Source: a virus. Taken from it: a DNA stretch of 56,887 nucleotides. The DNA lies in IMG/VR virus record IMGVR_UViG_3300011189_000401, positions 1-56,887 of that record. One strand, written 5' to 3'. Every line of letters starts with the position of its first letter. Positions within the stretch are counted from its first letter, which is position 1. This document shows positions 31,601 through 41,900 of this stretch, piece after piece. The position numbers and the translations under genes were made by a program. Under the pieces are notes generated by a model. The model was given only the letters and a program-made list of their open reading frames with translations, was not told where the DNA came from and ran no database searches.

Positions 31601-34010
31601 TCTCACCGTTGCCAATCGGAAAGTCACCTGTGTCAGTAAGTTCCTGGGAACTCGGGGTCCATGTGTCAGATCCTAGCTCTCGCCACCACATCATCAACCG
31701 GTCTTCGTTAAGAGACACCATACTTCGACCGTAGTGTAATAAAACCTGATACCCCTTGGTCTCGTCTTGCTCACTGAACACAGTTCCCAGCTTGGTAGTA
31801 CCAGCCGAGTCATAGACCTCTAGCGTGCCCCCATAGGTCATCCTGAGCGTGTAGTCACCTATCTCAGCGATCTTGATGTCACCTGAAGATGGTGCGCTAC
31901 TAAAGTCGCGAAGCTTGAAATTGAATTTGATCTTGTAATGGCCGTAGATACTGCTACTTGAGCGATCCCACGCCGAGAGTAGCCCGGAGCTTCCAGACAT
32001 GGTACCATAGACGTAGTCACCAGAAGACGGTGCCTTGCACCAGTTGAACAGTTCTCCGTCAGCGTCCTCTTCCCACACAGTGTAGGAATTCGCATTCTTG
32101 TTCTGCTCAAAGCCCCACGATGTATGAGGAAGGATGAACCGAGAGGTGTTGAACTGATAGGGCTTAACCTCGGTTAAATTAGCGACAGGCGCTGAAACAG
32201 CGTACCCCTTCAGGGAGGACTTCCTCAGATATTCCTCCCTCTTCGCGGTGAATAAGTTCTGTCCCCTGTAACCGCACGCCGTAAGGTCGTGGAGCACAAG
32301 GTCAATGAAGCCGGTATTCTCCTGAACTCCTTTGGTCTGCATGCCTGAAATAGACCTGTTGACCGGGCTGGAGCAAAAGAGGTAGCGTTCGTGAAACTTC
32401 CCTCCAAACCCGACTGGAAGGACGTCGCTGCTCCCGCCTTTGATGAGGTTGTAATCCACAAAGGTGAACTCGCTGTGGACCATTAGTACGTCTTGCCGGT
32501 TAGGCGGCTCATTACCACCCCTTCCGCACCTCAGAAGCATGAGAAGGCTATTCTTTGTCCTACCGGGGATAACGGATACATCCTCGACCTTGAATTGATC
32601 ATTCGGCATCGAGGGCATACCGTTTCTGGCCCCACCGGATGTCCTGCCGGGCTTGATCTCCCATGAGACACATGGCTCCCAATTCAGGAAGTCACCGTCG
32701 AGGGTCTTCAGGCCCATCAGATAATTTGCACTATCGAGGTTTGTCCTAGTGGAATACGTGTCGGGGTCGCCTCCTTTTAGGATGACGAAGCTACCCATTT
32801 GTTCATCGAAGTACAGATCGAAATTGACACTGAATACGCCGTGATCTCTTTCGGCCTGAGTCATATACTCAGTAGGAGTGAAGTAAGAGAACAGACCGAC
32901 GTAACGATCGGACTCCGCGTATGAATAGTCACTACCGATTCTTGAGAACTGAGCGTAATGACTCTGATTGGTCTCCAGCGACAGGCCACGATCGTATGAC
33001 ACAAACGTTCTCATGTCTCGCAGCTGAGTCTTATCTGAATCGTCCCACTTCGTTCCGTAATAGACCAAGCACAGGGTGTCTGCACCAGCGGCTACTCTAA
33101 GTCTGAAGCCGTGATCCCCATAGGAGCCAATTGGATGGAGTTCGTTTGAGATGGAGTCGCTATCCGGCCTGTCGTAATCCACCCCGAAAGACCCGGTGAC
33201 CTCTTGAGACGAGTTCACCCACTCCACCATGTCAGGATCTGAGGTCTTCCATGTCGCGATGTAGTTCTTATCGTCTACACCCTCTTCGTCGATCCTCTCG
33301 ACGTAGCGGTATGCTACAATCAGTTCATCTCCTAGGGTACACATGTCTGGTGACCCGTGCTGCAACGTAGAGTCGCTGGCCGTCGTCACGCTCACGTCAT
33401 CAATAGGGATGTCGTTGAACTTCCTGACCAAGTCGAACAAATCTGTCTGCTCGTTGTGCCGATATAGACGAACGTGCTGCTTGGACGAATCCCTTGGGTC
33501 TACCATCTCACCCAAGAATAACAACTCTCCTTTGTGCGAGTGAAGCCGGGGGTTATCGATCGATGCCATCACAGACCCGTCGTCATCCCCGGACAGTTTC
33601 AGGCGTCTGTAGTCAACAACTCCTTTGTTACTCTGACCAAGAGTGCCGCCTTCAGACCTCTTCCCAAAGGAATACTTCAGGTCGAAGGGGTCACTGAAAC
33701 TTGACGGCATGACTCCCGACAGGTCGTCTTCCTCGATGTCACTAAGGTCGTCGAAACGGAACCCACTTTGGACAAACGAGCGTGGCTTGACTCGGCGTCG
33801 ATGATCCCCCGCGATGGGGAGCCAGTCATTCTTGCCCTTGAACGTCATATATGTAGGCACCACTCGGCTCAACTCGGACCCCGGAACCACGACGGTGGCG
33901 TCATAGGGGGTACTCGAATCCAGGGGTTGCAACTCGTACTCACCATCGTAAAACTCTTCTTTGTTTACGATGTCGGTTTCAATTGGGTGATTGATGGATA
34001 GTCTTTTCAT
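28662..34010 (-). CDS. Giant tail protein with LamG-like, PKD and propeller-like parts
   Basis: A 1782-residue, almost all-beta protein. Approximate layout: an N-terminal region with repeated sialidase/propeller-like strands; a concanavalin/LamG-like segment at 650-840 (YKIKFNFKLRDFSSA...); a clear PKD domain at 1220-1300 (ISVDKTTILPGTQLTFSV, YEWDFGEG, ISHTYNDLGTYTVQC); and a C-terminal NHL/PQQ-propeller-like section (1480-1782) with repeats such as AVYVGDDTG and DVYVGTYD. Such mixtures bind carbohydrate or protein at the host surface, so a receptor-binding or tail-fibre role is likely. Its ATG overlaps the stop of the preceding 1611-aa gene. Confidence 0.7.
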   Translation of the reverse strand: MKRLSINHPIETDIVNKEEFYDGEYELQPLDSSTPYDATVVVPGSELSRVVPTYMTFKGKNDWLPIAGDHRRRVKPRSFVQSGFRFDDLSDIEEDDLSGVMPSSFSDPFDLKYSFGKRSEGGTLGQSNKGVVDYRRLKLSGDDDGSVMASIDNPRLHSHKGELLFLGEMVDPRDSSKQHVRLYRHNEQTDLFDLVRKFNDIPIDDVSVTTASDSTLQHGSPDMCTLGDELIVAYRYVERIDEEGVDDKNYIATWKTSDPDMVEWVNSSQEVTGSFGVDYDRPDSDSISNELHPIGSYGDHGFRLRVAAGADTLCLVYYGTKWDDSDKTQLRDMRTFVSYDRGLSLETNQSHYAQFSRIGSDYSYAESDRYVGLFSYFTPTEYMTQAERDHGVFSVNFDLYFDEQMGSFVILKGGDPDTYSTRTNLDSANYLMGLKTLDGDFLNWEPCVSWEIKPGRTSGGARNGMPSMPNDQFKVEDVSVIPGRTKNSLLMLLRCGRGGNEPPNRQDVLMVHSEFTFVDYNLIKGGSSDVLPVGFGGKFHERYLFCSSPVNRSISGMQTKGVQENTGFIDLVLHDLTACGYRGQNLFTAKREEYLRKSSLKGYAVSAPVANLTEVKPYQFNTSRFILPHTSWGFEQNKNANSYTVWEEDADGELFNWCKAPSSGDYVYGTMSGSSGLLSAWDRSSSSIYGHYKIKFNFKLRDFSSAPSSGDIKIAEIGDYTLRMTYGGTLEVYDSAGTTKLGTVFSEQDETKGYQVLLHYGRSMVSLNEDRLMMWWRELGSDTWTPSSQELTDTGDFPIGNGEISFGFMDSNGYGGVEVGIGDIQISTEPLYEPVFTSTRLRQPDGDIEGTTRGHVSAFDDVDWMEVYSDTVELADGSTVLFSGGGSPSVDGDEFVYGPTRGVNYIGNIVNGMANSIFDFTDRFDTNKGYEEIVFENSNMEFFDCLSMINLTGCYGFDLITGNYDGTSWSNTDVSSYTFPSVELTHTGFTQGTGMTIEESFEEGALKGYSILVHNPDTNTWDAQYLIKESFDSVIVLDRSPSVPSGYKIYLMASAASFDVPERMTTSAHTHMGIRFKSPGSAARRSIGEAVFGRWIDWSDCIVESESEMFSNFGLVESDFGFLMPELSYQGSVATHITLTADNLPPESEEYGRLFYSVNSMFELEKPFPLVIAHTDGIETRYVSVEGGFSSDPDGIYKEIEVPLIDHDWTVGKSPTKKAKTPVIESISVDKTTILPGTQLTFSVIATDPQGDTLSYEWDFGEGTQSGSSTNDAISHTYNDLGTYTVQCKATNTAGYTDIRSMTVFVEESGIVGYTLSYPSLVNTLNEVKVTVTGVDAQGGTVTYDNSMPITADTGEYNHFDVRGYDADGEYNPEWIFTKSMITGEVAFILTPRYNGEYEIDFVDRVGRTETATITVSEPAGFPSATITQTVLLDINDPIKGMTLTSREENGVETLFLAFTDGESVKRMDLDGTVVTTGEFWGYDNSGWPILELDSVTVDPDNSGQDLSPEALVYYLDEDGTIGASDASGEGHFAVPVANYGLGEGQFAVWNKNGLPQRGSTLGDEELFVIDDTVIRKFEPTSDGSWLEEITTGQWPIDVDSGFSAYCITVSETGEVFFADGMDRVWEVDRETGATTLLGTVSGTITTIVVDRAAHAVYVGDDTGVITSFDTTKSYTYSASGTPNWSVDPFTVSMVPSKLAVDKHGDVYVGTYDLVAGGGSDSVVFARLSKADGSTVWNSDGAFGVDSFGGFEQVNAIEVDPDGDMYLAFGQLAGRIVKVTQA
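32164..32177. promoter_or_regulatory. Palindromic site TTAACC-TC-GGTTAA (perfect, L-T-E-V-K)
   Basis: Inside the 1782-aa tail gene. The codons TTA ACC GAG GTT AAG keep both arms intact without a stop. Confidence 0.8.
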
Positions 34011-37000
34011 TCCGAACTCCTGAGTGTCATCTCAAATTTGTAATACCTCTCTCCGTCATCATCTAGCAACGGAGTGTACGTCGCCCCATCTTCAATGAAG
34101 CATTGGTAGACCTTCTCTTTGTAAGCTCCATTGTTCTCTAAGACCCACACGGCCTTGCGGCTCACACCTACCTCTTTGACCACGGATTGCAGCTTCGACA
34201 GCGTCTTCGCGTCAGTAAGGCTGTACTCTAGCTCAAACTCTTTTCTGAGGCTGTACTTCTTGGGGGTGTAAGGTTGCTCGTCAAACACGAAATTGACCTC
34301 AGTCTCTGCTTCCTGAGAAGCCCCGGTGCCTGCGTCATGGCCGTATTTCAGCGGGACCGACGAAGAACGACCGAAGTCAAACGAGTGCAGCTTGAACTTG
34401 CCTTCGTGAGTATGATAGGGATCAATCCTTATGCCGAGATACCTGTACCCAACGGGGTTATCGAGGACCAACGCTCCACGGTCTGCGAAAATCTCAGCCC
34501 GCTCTCCTTCGAACTTGTAATCGGCATTGGTATCGACCCAGATCGTAGAGCTAAACGACGAGGCGATCTTACCAGCCTTGTTCGCCGAAAGTGGATCAGT
34601 TCCACCTAGGTAGTGAACGAACTCGGAAAAGCGACCTTCCTCGAAGTCTGCCCTGTCAATCTTGATGATACTTCTGTTGACCGAAGGGTAGTTAACCGGG
34701 GTTAATAGATTGCCTGTCTCATACTTGCGAAGGTCGAGGGTATCCACATCGGTCCAGTTGTCACCGATGTTGTTTTTGCCAACAATCGTCACCTCGGGAA
34801 CGTTAGCGCCCGTGATGATGAAGGTGTCAGCCTCAAAGGTCTCAAGACCTGAGTCCTGAGCGTCTGCCCAGATGTGAACAGGTGTGTCGTCTGTGAGCGT
34901 CGTGTAATATCCGTGGACTCGATCCGTCTGAATGTCATGAGTATTTGACAGCACCTTCCTGTCTAGCATCCACCTATCGCTGTCAGACGAGACTTCTCCA
35001 GAAAAGAAGAACTCGAACCCATTTGGCCAGTGGTAGGTGTCTGACACCTTGCTACCCTGTCTTCCCTCGGAAACCCTGTAGGAGTAAACCGGCTCTTGAC
35101 CAGAGTGGCTAAACAGTTTGACATCATTGAAGTCTCTCCACTTCTCTCCATCAAGGACGATTTCCCCGCCAACTCCGACTGCCTCCCCGTTATTCTGTTC
35201 TCCATTAGCGAAGCTCTCATCAAACCCGATTACTTCGCTCAACAGACCGGGAGTCCTGAGTAGTCCCCATCCCATCTCGTGCAACAGGACTGCGTCGGTG
35301 TTATCAACTGTTGAGTTATCAAAGAAGCATGCGAACTCCGTGGCGTGATCGGCACCCGGCGCGCCAATAGTTTGAGCAACGCCGGTCCCCCTCTTGCTAA
35401 CAGCTTTCGTACGGAAGTCATAGGCATGAACGCCCTGAGACCTGTTCGCGTGCTCATTCGTCTTGACGAAGAAGATAGCCCTGAACCTACGACCTCGATC
35501 CTGAGCGTTGTCGTGGTGCTGCACTACGATATGGAAGTCCCGGATATCGGAAGCCCCGAGGCCACATAGTGTACCAACTGACGTCCAGCCTCCATCTCCA
35601 TCTCCGACTCGGCAGTCTACTTGCTTCCCGTTGTAGACCATCCTGCACCTAGCTTCTGTGTGCAGATCTGGTTCCCACTCCTTGACCGCCGTAGCCTCGA
35701 AGATGAAGTTGTTTGCAAAGTAGGTCTCATCCCCTTCTCGCTGCAACCGAGCCGAGAACCTGTAACCAGTAGGGGCCTTGTGCATGCGCTCGCTAACGGC
35801 ATCCAGCTTTCTGGACACCTTGGCTTGATGGATGTCTACGCCATCGTTGTAGCCATTCTCGATACGAGCGGAGTGCCATGTATCGGGATAGGGTCCATCA
35901 ACATGCTCTACCAAGTAGTCTGTATCGTCCTCATACTCAGGCAACCAGACCTCATCCAGTGGCACCCCGAAAGGCGCTTCGTCCTGCATGCAGCTTTGGT
36001 AGATCAACGGATACCTCTTAATAGCGTCCCCAGGTCTTGGATCTTCTGTGCCCAGCGTAGCAACGAGGTAGCCGTCGTCGAGCGTCAGGTGGGCAGACTC
36101 GATACCTAACCCACCGCCGTCAGCCTGCTGGTATGCGTTCCAAACCGGAAGGGTTTGAAAACGGTACAGATGCCCTGAGAAGCGAGCGTAGTCACCGTTT
36201 ACCGCCGTAGTGCCACGGCTGTCACCGAAGTTTGCTCCCTCCCATCTGTCACTCCCTGTGTTGGGGATATAGACCAGCGGCTCTTCTACAGCTGGATCAA
36301 TAACAGCTAGCTCACTGGTTCGCGGCGGGAAGTCTGCCGGAGCGGTAGGATACACGCCTCGTACGGCCAACGAGTAAATCATTCCGTCTGCGCCGTAACA
36401 TGCTGACAATGACTTCAGGTGTGTATACTTCTGGGCATCGTGTCCAACATTTCTGATACCTCCTGAATAAAAGTCGAAATGTCTTGGCAGTGCGACCTCC
36501 CTCCATTCAGAACCGCTGCCAGAAATGATCATGGGGGCGCGATTTCGCTGGTTCAACATAGCAACAAGGACTTCGTCTCGTGATTCATCATACTGCGCCC
36601 GCAGATAAGGGAAGGACGCGGGGTGAGTCGGATGATCCATGCTGGAGTTGATGTAGGACTCGGTGAAAAGCTCATCCATGCTGTACCCGTGGTGGTACAG
36701 ATTTGTAAGAGCCTCAGCCCCGCTTGTCGACTGGATAAACGAGCTTGACACCGGGGAGTAAATGGTGTCCCGACCAGTCTTGAACTCGAAGCCACTCATG
36801 TCGGCACCTTCGGTTGTAAGCTTGGCCGCAAATGTCAGGGGCTCGGAGGAAAGATCTGGGCTCCAAGCCTTTTTCTCGTCAAACTCAGGTGTGAGGATGA
36901 AGTGAACGTTGTCTTCTATTCTTACGGCGTCAAATGCGTTGATGCCAGCGCTATATTCCACGATGTAGCTAGGAAACCTCAGTGACTCCCGCGCCGAGAA

Positions 37001-38842
37001 GGTACCTGCATCAAGATCCAGAACCTTGTAAGCCAACTCACTCGACCGATTCTCCCAGACGTTGTAATCGTCCATCGCCTCGTAGATAAGAGCGACGTTC
37101 CCGTCTAGCGTCTCAACTGCTGCCAGACTGTCACTCCTGAGAGATACATCCAGCGCGCCTCCCATGTACGGTGTCATCGTGTTGTTGCAACGATCGTGAT
37201 GGAACACCACTAGCTCAGCCCTGTACTCCTTGACCTCGAAGAACATCTTGTGGTCTCGAAGACCTTCTGAGTAGTTGCCTTCACCCTCGGGGGTCGCCGA
37301 TGCTGACTCATCGCTGTCGTACCGACTGAGCATGTCAGGCATCGCTGACAGCATGTGGGAGCCTGCTGAACTCCAGAACACCTTGGCATCCGCGTTGGAC
37401 ACGGTGTAGTAATAAACACCCTTGTCCAGTGTTCTGCTGGCAGGAGCAGATGATCCAGTCGGGTCTGAATCTATCACAGCGCCCGTATCAGCACGCCCAA
37501 GCTCCCATGCGGGATCTTCCGAGCTAATAGGGTTGAACCCGAAGTAAATCTGTCTGGACTCAAGGGGCGTGTAGAGCACTCCGTAATAGACCCTATCACC
37601 GCTGTCCATCTCCAGCGTTCTCAGAAACTTGATGGTCCTGTCAGACGTGAACGAGGTACCCAGGTCGTGACTGATACGGCTGAAGTCAAAGTTCTCACCG
37701 TATTGCCTGACACTACCGTAGCCGTCGTTGAGAGCTTCTTCAACGATGAACTCCATCTTCTCGTCGCCCCGCCTCGGAGACGACGCCCTGCCAACACCTT
37801 TGCCACCGGTTGCCTCGACGAAGAGCTTGCTGTCATCCATAGCTGAGCCGTCACATACACACTCGTTGTGCATCTTGACGTTGCCATTGAAGTATTCAGC
37901 CTCTTCGCCAAATTCCTTACATCTGAGATCCGACTGAGCGTCGTCATACAGTTCCTCTACAGGTGATACCGCGAACCTCAGCGGGTCTTCGCCGATAGGG
38001 AGGTCTGTGAATTCGACCTCTGCGGTAGCGGTATCGGTTTGACCTAGGTTAACACCGGTTCCCCATAGGGTCGCCTCCATCGTTCCGGGGTAGGCCGGAA
38101 ACACGTCGTAGTAAAGAGTGGTGCCTACCGATGATGCGAACACCGGAGCCGTGGACGCGTTTCTGGAAGGTAAGTCCAAGTAAGGGATAGCCCTGAACAT
38201 ACCCAGCCTTATCTTTACCTCAGCGCTAGACTGAATGGCCAGCGCAGCATTCATCTGTGTGGCTGTGAATTTAGCTTCAAAAGCCTTGGTAAACTCACCA
38301 TCCTTAACGAACCCGGCCACAAAGTTGCCGCCACCCTTGATGACGATGCGACAATCAAAGCCTGGATCGTCTGAGTAGAAGGTCTTAGTGGTGTTACCCC
38401 CTGCTTCCTCGAACTGGACCCTGAGTTCATACTGGCTTAGATCCATGTCATAGGAGGCTCGGAATTCCAGCCTCTCACCAAACCCTCCTTCATCGAGGGT
38501 AAAGTTTGCATATATGTCGGTGCCACTACTAACACTTATGGGCTCATAGGCCCCCAGATACATGCTAAGCTCTTGACGGTCGTCCTGCACGTTGTAAGCC
38601 GTAGGATACTGCCAAACGGCTGAGTCTAAGCCTCCGTGCGTCTGAAGGTGAAATAGACCACCTCCAAGGGAAGCTACCGTGCCAGATTGCGATGAGAGGT
38701 CAAAGACCCCTTGGTTCGCTACATCCACAAATTCAGTGTCATGGGATCGATCATGTAGTTCCTGATCACTGGTCACCTTGATGTGACCGCCATCAATAGG
38801 AACGATGTTCGTTGTCGGGTAAACCTGACTGCGTACTTTCAT
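34007..38842 (-). CDS. Large tail protein (1611 aa)
   Basis: A beta-rich protein located directly after the tape measure gene, where siphophages encode distal-tail or tip proteins. The last 180 residues or so (FGRSSSVPLKYGHDAG..., KYSLRKEFELEYSLTDAKTL, YYKFEMTLRS) look like a distal-tail-type domain, while the long middle holds many aromatic beta repeats and may be an adhesive insertion. Order and composition support 'tail protein'; a more exact role is not shown. The SD AAGGAGG is strong. It carries palindromic sites at 34692 and 38039, and another lies just upstream. Confidence 0.65.
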   Translation of the reverse strand: MKVRSQVYPTTNIVPIDGGHIKVTSDQELHDRSHDTEFVDVANQGVFDLSSQSGTVASLGGGLFHLQTHGGLDSAVWQYPTAYNVQDDRQELSMYLGAYEPISVSSGTDIYANFTLDEGGFGERLEFRASYDMDLSQYELRVQFEEAGGNTTKTFYSDDPGFDCRIVIKGGGNFVAGFVKDGEFTKAFEAKFTATQMNAALAIQSSAEVKIRLGMFRAIPYLDLPSRNASTAPVFASSVGTTLYYDVFPAYPGTMEATLWGTGVNLGQTDTATAEVEFTDLPIGEDPLRFAVSPVEELYDDAQSDLRCKEFGEEAEYFNGNVKMHNECVCDGSAMDDSKLFVEATGGKGVGRASSPRRGDEKMEFIVEEALNDGYGSVRQYGENFDFSRISHDLGTSFTSDRTIKFLRTLEMDSGDRVYYGVLYTPLESRQIYFGFNPISSEDPAWELGRADTGAVIDSDPTGSSAPASRTLDKGVYYYTVSNADAKVFWSSAGSHMLSAMPDMLSRYDSDESASATPEGEGNYSEGLRDHKMFFEVKEYRAELVVFHHDRCNNTMTPYMGGALDVSLRSDSLAAVETLDGNVALIYEAMDDYNVWENRSSELAYKVLDLDAGTFSARESLRFPSYIVEYSAGINAFDAVRIEDNVHFILTPEFDEKKAWSPDLSSEPLTFAAKLTTEGADMSGFEFKTGRDTIYSPVSSSFIQSTSGAEALTNLYHHGYSMDELFTESYINSSMDHPTHPASFPYLRAQYDESRDEVLVAMLNQRNRAPMIISGSGSEWREVALPRHFDFYSGGIRNVGHDAQKYTHLKSLSACYGADGMIYSLAVRGVYPTAPADFPPRTSELAVIDPAVEEPLVYIPNTGSDRWEGANFGDSRGTTAVNGDYARFSGHLYRFQTLPVWNAYQQADGGGLGIESAHLTLDDGYLVATLGTEDPRPGDAIKRYPLIYQSCMQDEAPFGVPLDEVWLPEYEDDTDYLVEHVDGPYPDTWHSARIENGYNDGVDIHQAKVSRKLDAVSERMHKAPTGYRFSARLQREGDETYFANNFIFEATAVKEWEPDLHTEARCRMVYNGKQVDCRVGDGDGGWTSVGTLCGLGASDIRDFHIVVQHHDNAQDRGRRFRAIFFVKTNEHANRSQGVHAYDFRTKAVSKRGTGVAQTIGAPGADHATEFACFFDNSTVDNTDAVLLHEMGWGLLRTPGLLSEVIGFDESFANGEQNNGEAVGVGGEIVLDGEKWRDFNDVKLFSHSGQEPVYSYRVSEGRQGSKVSDTYHWPNGFEFFFSGEVSSDSDRWMLDRKVLSNTHDIQTDRVHGYYTTLTDDTPVHIWADAQDSGLETFEADTFIITGANVPEVTIVGKNNIGDNWTDVDTLDLRKYETGNLLTPVNYPSVNRSIIKIDRADFEEGRFSEFVHYLGGTDPLSANKAGKIASSFSSTIWVDTNADYKFEGERAEIFADRGALVLDNPVGYRYLGIRIDPYHTHEGKFKLHSFDFGRSSSVPLKYGHDAGTGASQEAETEVNFVFDEQPYTPKKYSLRKEFELEYSLTDAKTLSKLQSVVKEVGVSRKAVWVLENNGAYKEKVYQCFIEDGATYTPLLDDDGERYYKFEMTLRSSE
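34692..34705. promoter_or_regulatory. Palindromic site TTAACC-GG-GGTTAA (perfect, L-T-P-V-N)
   Basis: Inside the 1611-aa tail gene, in the register that avoids stop codons. Confidence 0.8.
38039..38052. promoter_or_regulatory. Palindromic site, one mismatch (N-L-G-Q register)
   Basis: Reads TTGACC-TA-GGTTAA. The codons are AAC CTA GGT CAA (TGVNLGQTD). Confidence 0.7.
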
Positions 38843-38851
38843 TTATCCTCC

Positions 38852-38865
38852 TTAACCCAGGTTAA
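38852..38865. promoter_or_regulatory. Palindromic site TTAACC-CA-GGTTAA (perfect)
   Basis: Intergenic, directly after the hairpin at 38866-38889 and 9 bp before the start codon region of the 1611-aa tail gene. Confidence 0.85.
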
Positions 38866-38889
38866 CCCCGCTGGCCGAAACCAGCGGGG
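38866..38889 (-). terminator. Hairpin after the tape measure gene (possible terminator)
   Basis: Perfect 9-bp GC-rich arms CCCCGCTGG and CCAGCGGGG enclose a 6-base loop, starting 14 bases after the tape measure stop. No U-run follows on the minus strand; the palindromic site comes next. It may therefore be an inefficient terminator, a processing or stability hairpin, or act together with a protein on the site. Confidence 0.55.
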
Positions 38890-38902
38890 CTACCCATCGT
38901 CA

Positions 38903-41900
38903 TTAGTCATCTTTCATGGACTTAGCCAATCGGCTTTTACGGTCCTCTTTCATCTTGGCAAGCTGCTTGTCAATCTCAGTAGCCATCTCACGAGCGTACT
39001 TCTTGTCTTCTCGGCGGTTGCCGGAGCTTCCACCTTCGACCTTCATGTTCACTGTGTAGGTACTGTTATCGACGTACTCATTGTTAGTTCCACCACTTCG
39101 TGTGACGGACTTCGGATCATAAGAGCTAGTTGCAGACTTGTCACCGACCACACCACCATCGTGGTAAACCGGGACACCTTGTAGCTCTTGAAGCTTGGCA
39201 AAATCGAGCTTACCGCTATTGAGTGCATCGAGCGCGCCCCTGCCACCAAGCGCTCTCATTCCGCTTCTGGACAGCACACCTTCACCCTTCTGGGCCAGAA
39301 TTAGCTGTTCCTCTTCGTTGCCTCCAATCATTCCACCTTCGTGGAAGATCCCACCGATACCTCGTCCTAGCATGCCGCCCAGACCAGCGCCAATTGAGCC
39401 GCCCTGAAGGCCACCGACTAGTGCTCCACCGACACCACCGACGATGGTGCCGATAACCGAACCGACCTTCTCGCCGGTCGGGGCATCGCTTGCCATAGCT
39501 TGAATCAGGTTGATCCCAGCCATTGCGATACCAACTGCGGACACCGCTGCTTGCATGGCTCCTTCTGAAGCCCTAGCACCCTGCTCTGCCCCCTGAGCAG
39601 CACGCCTCGTGCCCTTCTTGGCCTCGTCGATAGTCTGGCTGGCGTTCTTTGCAGAACTAGCAACCTGACCAGTCTGTTGGGCCTGGATTTGCTCCAGTGT
39701 GCTTCTCATCTCGATGGCGTTGTCACGCTCCATCTGGAGGTTTACACGCTGGAAGTTTAAGAGTTCAGCCTTGGTTGCCTCAGAAGAAATAGCTGACTCC
39801 GTCGCGCCTTCCCACGCGTACATCATTCCGGCCATCGCCAAAGCAATGGTGACAATTCCACCAGCTGGGCCGTTGCTAAACAAGCCAACGATGATGTCAA
39901 TGATAGATTCGAACACAGCCTTGATGACTACAATGATAATCTCAGGCAGCTTGGCGAGCAACTGCGCGATAAGAGTGGGGATAACCCCAGTAATTGAACC
40001 GAGAATCGTAGGCACCTGTTCGATGATGAGCAGGAAGAAGTCAATGATAAGCGGGAACACCTGTTCAACGATGCGTGGCAGCGCACCAGCAAGTGTTTCC
40101 ACGATTTTAGGCAGGCTATCCTCAAGGGCCGTGATGATACCACTGATAACCTCGGGGAAAGCCTCGATGAAGGAGTCCACGATCTCGGGCAGATTATCAC
40201 TAATCGCCTCAATCATGGTCTCAAAGTTCTCACTGAACTCATTGGTGAATTCCTCGATTGCTCGGGGGAGTTCCTCAATGAACTTCAGGTAGAAGACCCT
40301 CATCCTGTCTGCATCACCACTCAGTGTCATCTCGACGATTCGAGAGATACCGGTTGTGAGCATTCCGGCCATTGACGATGCGGCAGCGGCGAACGCTGAA
40401 CCGAAGACGCTAGTGGCCGAATCGAGGATTTCATAGGTTCTGAGAGCGAACTCATTTTGGATGAAAGCCTCGTCGGGCAATGAATCAAGGAAGCCCTTGG
40501 TCATCTGCTCTTTCGCCATCTTGAGACCGATGTCACCCTCGACATCATCGCTGAACATATCAGTAAGGCTCTTCTTCAACTCGGGGCGAAGCTCATCGAA
40601 CGTCCTGCTAGCAGACTCGGACAAATCCATGCCCATTTCAGTGAGCTTGCCTTTAAGGAAGTCGGTACCAGCTTCAATCAGTCGATCCGAAGCCACGTCA
40701 AGCGCTCCAGCAAACTGGTTCAAGCTAGTCTCAAGGTCTGGTGCTCCAAACAAGCCTTGCGTGAACTGTCCCATGATGCTACTGACAGCCTTCGCGTTGA
40801 ACACCTGTTTGAATGCCTCTCCAAACTGCTCCTTGATGACGTCCTTGGTCTTCTTCAGGCTTTCCCTGTACTGCTTCTGAGCGTCAAGGATGGATTGCTG
40901 ACGTTGCTTCTCAGCGTCCATGATGGAATTGAGGTAGCTGTAATAGGTCGACTCGTTCCGTTGCAGGCCATCGATCGCCGTACTCACATTCCGCTTGTAC
41001 TGCACACGGATGTTTTCTAGTTGCTCGATGTACTGCTCGTACACCTCGGCGTTAGCCTTGGCGAACTCGGGAACGAAGACGCTATCAAAGAAGCTGGAAA
41101 GCGTTTCTCCAGCGTTCTTTGTGAACATCTCCATACCTTCTTGGAGGCTCTGCCAGACGAAGCTGTTATCAATGACATCTGATCCACGATCTTGGAGAGC
41201 TTTACCACGTCCGGCTTCCATCGCGGCAACGCCCATCTGCCAGCCAATGACAGCCTTTGCGGCATCTGCTTCAATACCTCTGACCTTGTCTGTAAGCTCC
41301 CTATCAACATCTTGAGGCTTAGTGGTCTTGGCTACGTCGCTGAGGCTCTTAGTGGTCTTCTCGACCTCCTTCATAGCCTTGCTTGCCTTCTCACTAGTGG
41401 CCCCCATGTCATCAAGGTTCTTTTCGAGGGCCTTGGCCGACTCTCCGGTACCACTAACCTCTTTGGAAGCCTTCGATGCTTCTGTCATGCCAGCCATCGC
41501 CCTACCATCACGGCTTGTTACTTCGTTGGCGATTCGCTGGATGTTGCTGTCAATGTTGCTCAGGTGATCATTTCTGACTGATGCTCGGCCTTCCGCGTTA
41601 CGAAAGATATCCATTCCCTCGCCTTCAAGGTTCTTACGAATCTCTTGGGCGAACTTCTTGGGATCGGTGATACCATCCGGCAGGAAGCTAAGCTGTCGAT
41701 CGCCAATCTCTTTCACCTTGTCGTCAATGACATCAAGCAGCATCTTAATGGCTTGCAGCCCCTCGTCGTCGAACACCATCTTGTACTTCTTTTTAGAGGT
41801 GCTGACTTGCAGTTCTGCGAGCCGTTCAGCTGCCTTCGTCGCCCATTCGAGCGAACCCGTCAGAGCCGTAGGCGAATCCTTGTACAACTTCTGCGCAGTA

